This document shows, piece after piece, positions 61,029 to 64,000 of a DNA stretch of 64,000 bases. This DNA comes from Variovorax sp. WS11. Its GTDB lineage: Bacteria; Pseudomonadota; Gammaproteobacteria; Burkholderiales; Burkholderiaceae_C. Every line of letters begins with the position of its first letter. Within the stretch, counting starts at the first letter, position 1. The DNA is taken from the NCBI RefSeq assembly GCF_010499245.1, contig NZ_JAAGOW010000001.1, positions 2,418,001-2,482,000 of the forward strand. The letters run 5' to 3'. Under the pieces are notes generated by a model, which saw only the letters and a list, made by a program, of their open reading frames with translations, searched no databases and had not been told where the DNA came from. The position numbers and the translations under genes are program-made.

Positions 61029-62306
61029 ATGAAGCTGACCTCGTATTGGCTGGACACCTCGGAGCCCTTCCGCAGTGCCACTGCAGGACCGGTGCAGGGC
61101 AGCTGCGATGTGGCGGTAATCGGCGGCGGCCTGACCGGCTGTTCGGCTGCGCTGGCGCTTGCCAAGAAGGGGGCACGCGTCGTGCTCCTGGAAGCCGAGA
61201 CCATCGGGCACGCCGCCTCCGGTCGCAACGGCGGCATGTGCAACAACGGCTTTGCCCAGGACTACGGCACGATGTCGGCCAAACTCGGCAAGGAAGTCGC
61301 CGACCGGCTCTATCGAGCCTTCGACGCCGGCGTCGATACGGTCGAGCGCCTGGTGGCGGAAGAGAAAATCGACTGCAGCTTCGCGCGCGTTGGCAAGATC
61401 AAGCTCGCGGCCAAGCCCGAGCACTACGACAAGCTGGCGCGCAGCCAGGAACTGCTGGCGACCAATGTCGATCCCGACACGGAGATGGTGAGCCGTGCCG
61501 ACCTGGCCCGCGAGGTGGGTTCGGACCGCTTCCACGGCGGGCTGATCTACCGCAAAGGCGCGGGCATGCATGTCGGGCGCTTCGTCCGCGGCCTGGGAGA
61601 AGCGGCAGCGCGGCGCGGCGTCGAGATGCACGAGCGCACGCCGATGACGGGCCTGCGACCCGCCCCCGGCGGCGGCCACCAGCTCGAGACACCGAAGGGC
61701 CGGCTCCACGCCAAGCAGGTTCTGCTGGCGAGCGGAACTTCGCAGACGGGGCCGCTGGGCTGGATTCGACGCCGCATCGTGCCGGTCGGCGCGTTTCTCA
61801 TCGTCACCGAGCCACTGCCGACAGAGACGCTCGACCGGCTGTTGCCGCGGCGCCGGATGGCGGTCGATACGAAGAACCTGGTCAACTACTTCCGAACGAC
61901 GCCCGACAACCGGCTGCTCTTCGGTGGACGCGCCCGCTTCGCTGTCTCCAACCCGACCTCGGACGAGAAGAGCGGCGCGATCCTGCAGACGGCATTGCAC
62001 GAGGTCTTTCCCGACCTTCGCCACGTGCGCATCGACTATTGCTGGGGCGGCATGGTCGACATGACGCGTGACCGCCTGCCACGCGCCGGCGAGCGCAACG
62101 GCATCTATTACTCGATGGGCTACAGCGGCCACGGCACCCAGATGTCGACCCTGATGGGGACGATCATGGCGGAAGTCATGGACGGGCGCGCCGAACTCAA
62201 TCCCTGGAAAGACTTCGACTGGCCGGCCATCCCGGGCCATGTCGGACCCCCGTGGTTCCTGCCGCTGGTAGGGGCCTACTACCGGCTCAAGGACAAGCTC
62301 GCCTGA
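61029..62306 (+). CDS. FAD-dependent oxidoreductase (DAO family, PuuB-like)
   Basis: 425 residues. Dinucleotide-binding start CDVAVIGGGLTGCSAALALAKKGARVVLLEAE, then HAASGRNGGMCNNGF, and the C-terminal GIYYSMGYSGHGTQMSTLMG. This is the gamma-glutamylputrescine/D-amino-acid-oxidase-type group, which deaminates amines or secondary amines. It begins 43 bases after the GNAT gene on the same strand. Electron acceptor probably O2. Confidence 0.9.
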   Translation: MKLTSYWLDTSEPFRSATAGPVQGSCDVAVIGGGLTGCSAALALAKKGARVVLLEAETIGHAASGRNGGMCNNGFAQDYGTMSAKLGKEVADRLYRAFDAGVDTVERLVAEEKIDCSFARVGKIKLAAKPEHYDKLARSQELLATNVDPDTEMVSRADLAREVGSDRFHGGLIYRKGAGMHVGRFVRGLGEAAARRGVEMHERTPMTGLRPAPGGGHQLETPKGRLHAKQVLLASGTSQTGPLGWIRRRIVPVGAFLIVTEPLPTETLDRLLPRRRMAVDTKNLVNYFRTTPDNRLLFGGRARFAVSNPTSDEKSGAILQTALHEVFPDLRHVRIDYCWGGMVDMTRDRLPRAGERNGIYYSMGYSGHGTQMSTLMGTIMAEVMDGRAELNPWKDFDWPAIPGHVGPPWFLPLVGAYYRLKDKLA

Positions 62307-62338
62307 AGCCGATCTCGCCACTAATCGAGGAGTCAACC

Positions 62339-63958
62339 ATGAACGAGCACACGAATCTCAGGGGCCTGATCGGGGCCGAGGAAAGCACGCGCCTGATGGG
62401 CCAGCTGCAGCGCGGCGCCAACCGGCGCGACGTGCTGGCGATGCTGATGGCCGGCGGCATGCAGGCGGCGCTCGCGGGCAGCGTCGCGACGCTGGCCGGC
62501 ACGGCACATGCGCAGACGCCGCGCAAGGGCGGCCGCATTCGGGTCGCAGGTACTGCTTCGGGCGTGAACGACACACTCGATCCGGCCAGGCAGTCCAACG
62601 GCACCGATTACGCCCGCGGCTTCATGTTCTACAACGGGCTGACCTCGCTGGACGGCAACCTGGCGGCGCAGCCGTCGCTGGCCGAGGAGTTCAGCACCAA
62701 GGAAGCCAAGACCTGGGTGTTCAAGCTGCGCAAGGGCGTGAGCTTCCACGACGGCAAGCCGCTGACGCCGGCCGATGTGGTGTTCTCGATGATGCGGCAC
62801 AAGGACCCGGCGACCGCATCAAAGGCCAAGGTCCTGGCCGACCAGATCGAGCAAGTGACGGCCACCGGCCCGAACGAGGTGACTTTCCGCCTGACCTCGC
62901 CCAACGCAGACCTGCCCGTGATCCTGGGCACCTACCACTTCCACATCGTCAAGGAAGGCACGACCGACTTCAGTGCCGGCATCGGCACCGGTCCCTACAA
63001 GGTCAAGGAGTTCAAGCCCGGCGTGCGCTCCATCGCCGTGCGCAACGAGAACTACTGGAAGCCGAACCGACCGTATCTGGACGAGATCGAGTTCCTCGCC
63101 ATCACCGATGAGTCGGCGCGCGTCAACGCGCTGCTGGGGGGCCAATTGGACTTGATCAGCGCGGTCGACCCGCGCTCGGTCGAACGCGTGAAGGCCACCG
63201 GCCAGCACGCGATCTTCGAGTCCAAGGCGGTGTCGTACACGGACCTGGTCATGCGCTTCGATCGCAGCCCCGGCTCCAACCCGGATTTCGTGCTGGCCAT
63301 GAAGCACCTGTTCAATCGCGAGCAGATGCTCAAGACCATCTCGCAGGGCTATGGCGTGGTGGCCAACGACCAGCCCATCGGCCCGGCCAGCCGCTTCCAC
63401 TTCAAGGGCCTGCCGCAGCGTGCGTACGATCCCGAGAAGGCCAAGTGGCACCTTCAAAGGGCCAACCTGGGCAGCGCCCCCGTCCCGGTGGTGGTCTCGC
63501 CCGCCGCGGTCAACTCGGTGGAGATGGCCCTGGTGCTGCAGAACGCGGCCCAGCAGATCGGGCTGAATCTGGAGGTCAAGCGCATGCCTGCCGACGGGTA
63601 TTGGTCTACGCATTGGATGAAGCACCCAGTGGGTTTCGGCAACGTCAACACACGCCCCAGCGCCGACCTGGCGTTGACCTTGTTCTTCAAGTCCGATGCG
63701 CCCTGGAACGAAGCGGCCTGGAAGAACGAGAAGTTCGACCAGCTGCTGGTGGCCGCGCGCGGCGAGATCGACGCGGCCAGGCGCGCCCAGATGTATGCGG
63801 ACATGCAGGTGATGATCCACAACGAAGGCGGCATCGGGATCCCGATGTTCGTCTCCAGCATCGATGGGCACGCCAGCAAGCTCAAGGGCCTGTCGCAAAT
63901 ACCGCTCGGCGGGATGATGGGCTCCAGCTTCGCCGAACACGTCTGGCTGGACGCATGA
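62339..63958 (+). CDS. Family 5 (DppA/OppA-like) ABC substrate-binding protein
   Basis: 539 residues. The N-terminal 57 residues contain a twin-Arg ANRRDVLAMLMAGGMQAALAGSVA and an AHA cleavage site, so it may be exported by Tat. KGGRIRVAGTAS and the LTPADVVFSMMRH region follow, with VLADQIEQVTATGP and the family-5 fold to the end. Takes peptides, opines or amine compounds. It starts 32 bases after the oxidoreductase; permease genes probably follow beyond the right edge. Confidence 0.92.
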   Translation: MNEHTNLRGLIGAEESTRLMGQLQRGANRRDVLAMLMAGGMQAALAGSVATLAGTAHAQTPRKGGRIRVAGTASGVNDTLDPARQSNGTDYARGFMFYNGLTSLDGNLAAQPSLAEEFSTKEAKTWVFKLRKGVSFHDGKPLTPADVVFSMMRHKDPATASKAKVLADQIEQVTATGPNEVTFRLTSPNADLPVILGTYHFHIVKEGTTDFSAGIGTGPYKVKEFKPGVRSIAVRNENYWKPNRPYLDEIEFLAITDESARVNALLGGQLDLISAVDPRSVERVKATGQHAIFESKAVSYTDLVMRFDRSPGSNPDFVLAMKHLFNREQMLKTISQGYGVVANDQPIGPASRFHFKGLPQRAYDPEKAKWHLQRANLGSAPVPVVVSPAAVNSVEMALVLQNAAQQIGLNLEVKRMPADGYWSTHWMKHPVGFGNVNTRPSADLALTLFFKSDAPWNEAAWKNEKFDQLLVAARGEIDAARRAQMYADMQVMIHNEGGIGIPMFVSSIDGHASKLKGLSQIPLGGMMGSSFAEHVWLDA

Positions 63959-64000
63959 CCTCCTCCCGCAGCGAGTTCTCCGCGCTGGTCGGGCTTTGAT

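Noticed and set aside
63955..63999. 14-codon frame overlapping the last gene's stop (ATGA)
   Set aside because: Too short to be supported; the window ends here, so a following permease gene cannot be judged.

Overview
The window is high-GC and densely coding, with many periplasmic substrate-binding proteins (Bug/TctC type, LivK type, ABC-sub-bind type, DppA type), LysR/TetR/MerR regulators beside catabolic genes, and several secreted enzymes. This points to a soil or plant-associated betaproteobacterium of the Comamonadaceae, Variovorax-like. That is inference from gene content, not from a marker gene. No rRNA, tRNA, CRISPR array or plasmid/phage backbone was seen.

Layout. 1-3.0 kb: two tandem ABC-type substrate-binding proteins, a CheY-like receiver, and a receiver-adenylate cyclase gene with two frameshifts near its 3' end. 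3.0-3.8 kb: a type II toxin-antitoxin pair bracketed by 39-bp direct repeats of the cyclase 3' end. 4-6.4 kb: small secreted/membrane proteins and a divergent SAM methyltransferase/MerR pair. 6.4-11.2 kb: a minus-strand catabolic operon (sulfatase, FAD-linked oxidase, Bug protein) with a LysR gene upstream. 11.3-20.4 kb: housekeeping-like accessory genes (YSC84 lipoprotein, hydrolase, DUF4239, DUF3037, DUF1330, HPF-like), a further ABC-sub-bind protein plus the tail of a lost paralogue, and a lipoprotein gene carrying several indels. 20.4-23.8 kb: a large SAM-domain/cyclase/ATPase/TPR signalling protein.

24.0-34.7 kb is the most striking block. A LysR regulator is divergent from one long co-directional run: intradiol dioxygenase, short citrate-synthase-family protein, type III CoA-transferase, Bug protein, LivK-type protein, LivH permease, a LivM-LivG fusion, LivF and a MetE-like zinc methyltransferase. 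It reads as uptake plus ring cleavage plus CoA-dependent carbon-carbon cleavage, perhaps of a methoxylated aromatic acid.

34.7-45.4 kb: small secreted proteins, hemerythrin, lectin-like and GFA proteins, remnants of a hydrolase and a RecQ-like helicase, a large unknown membrane protein, a Tat-exported phospholipase C, an unknown 462-residue protein and a Tat-exported hydrolase. 45.4-51 kb: a lower-GC hydrolase, VOC, DUF6130 and cupin genes divergent from a haem peroxidase, and an IS5-family element inserted exactly at the peroxidase stop codon. 51-57.7 kb: NYN-domain, DUF72, phasin and GST-like genes, and a crotonase/NmrA pair with a TetR regulator and two matching operator-like palindromes. 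57.8-64 kb: a LysR regulator divergent from a D-amino-acid-type operon (PLP lyase, double GNAT, FAD oxidoreductase, DppA-type binding protein), probably running beyond the window.

Several genes show single-base indels in GC-rich tracts, some mutually compensating, so part of the apparent decay may be assembly error.
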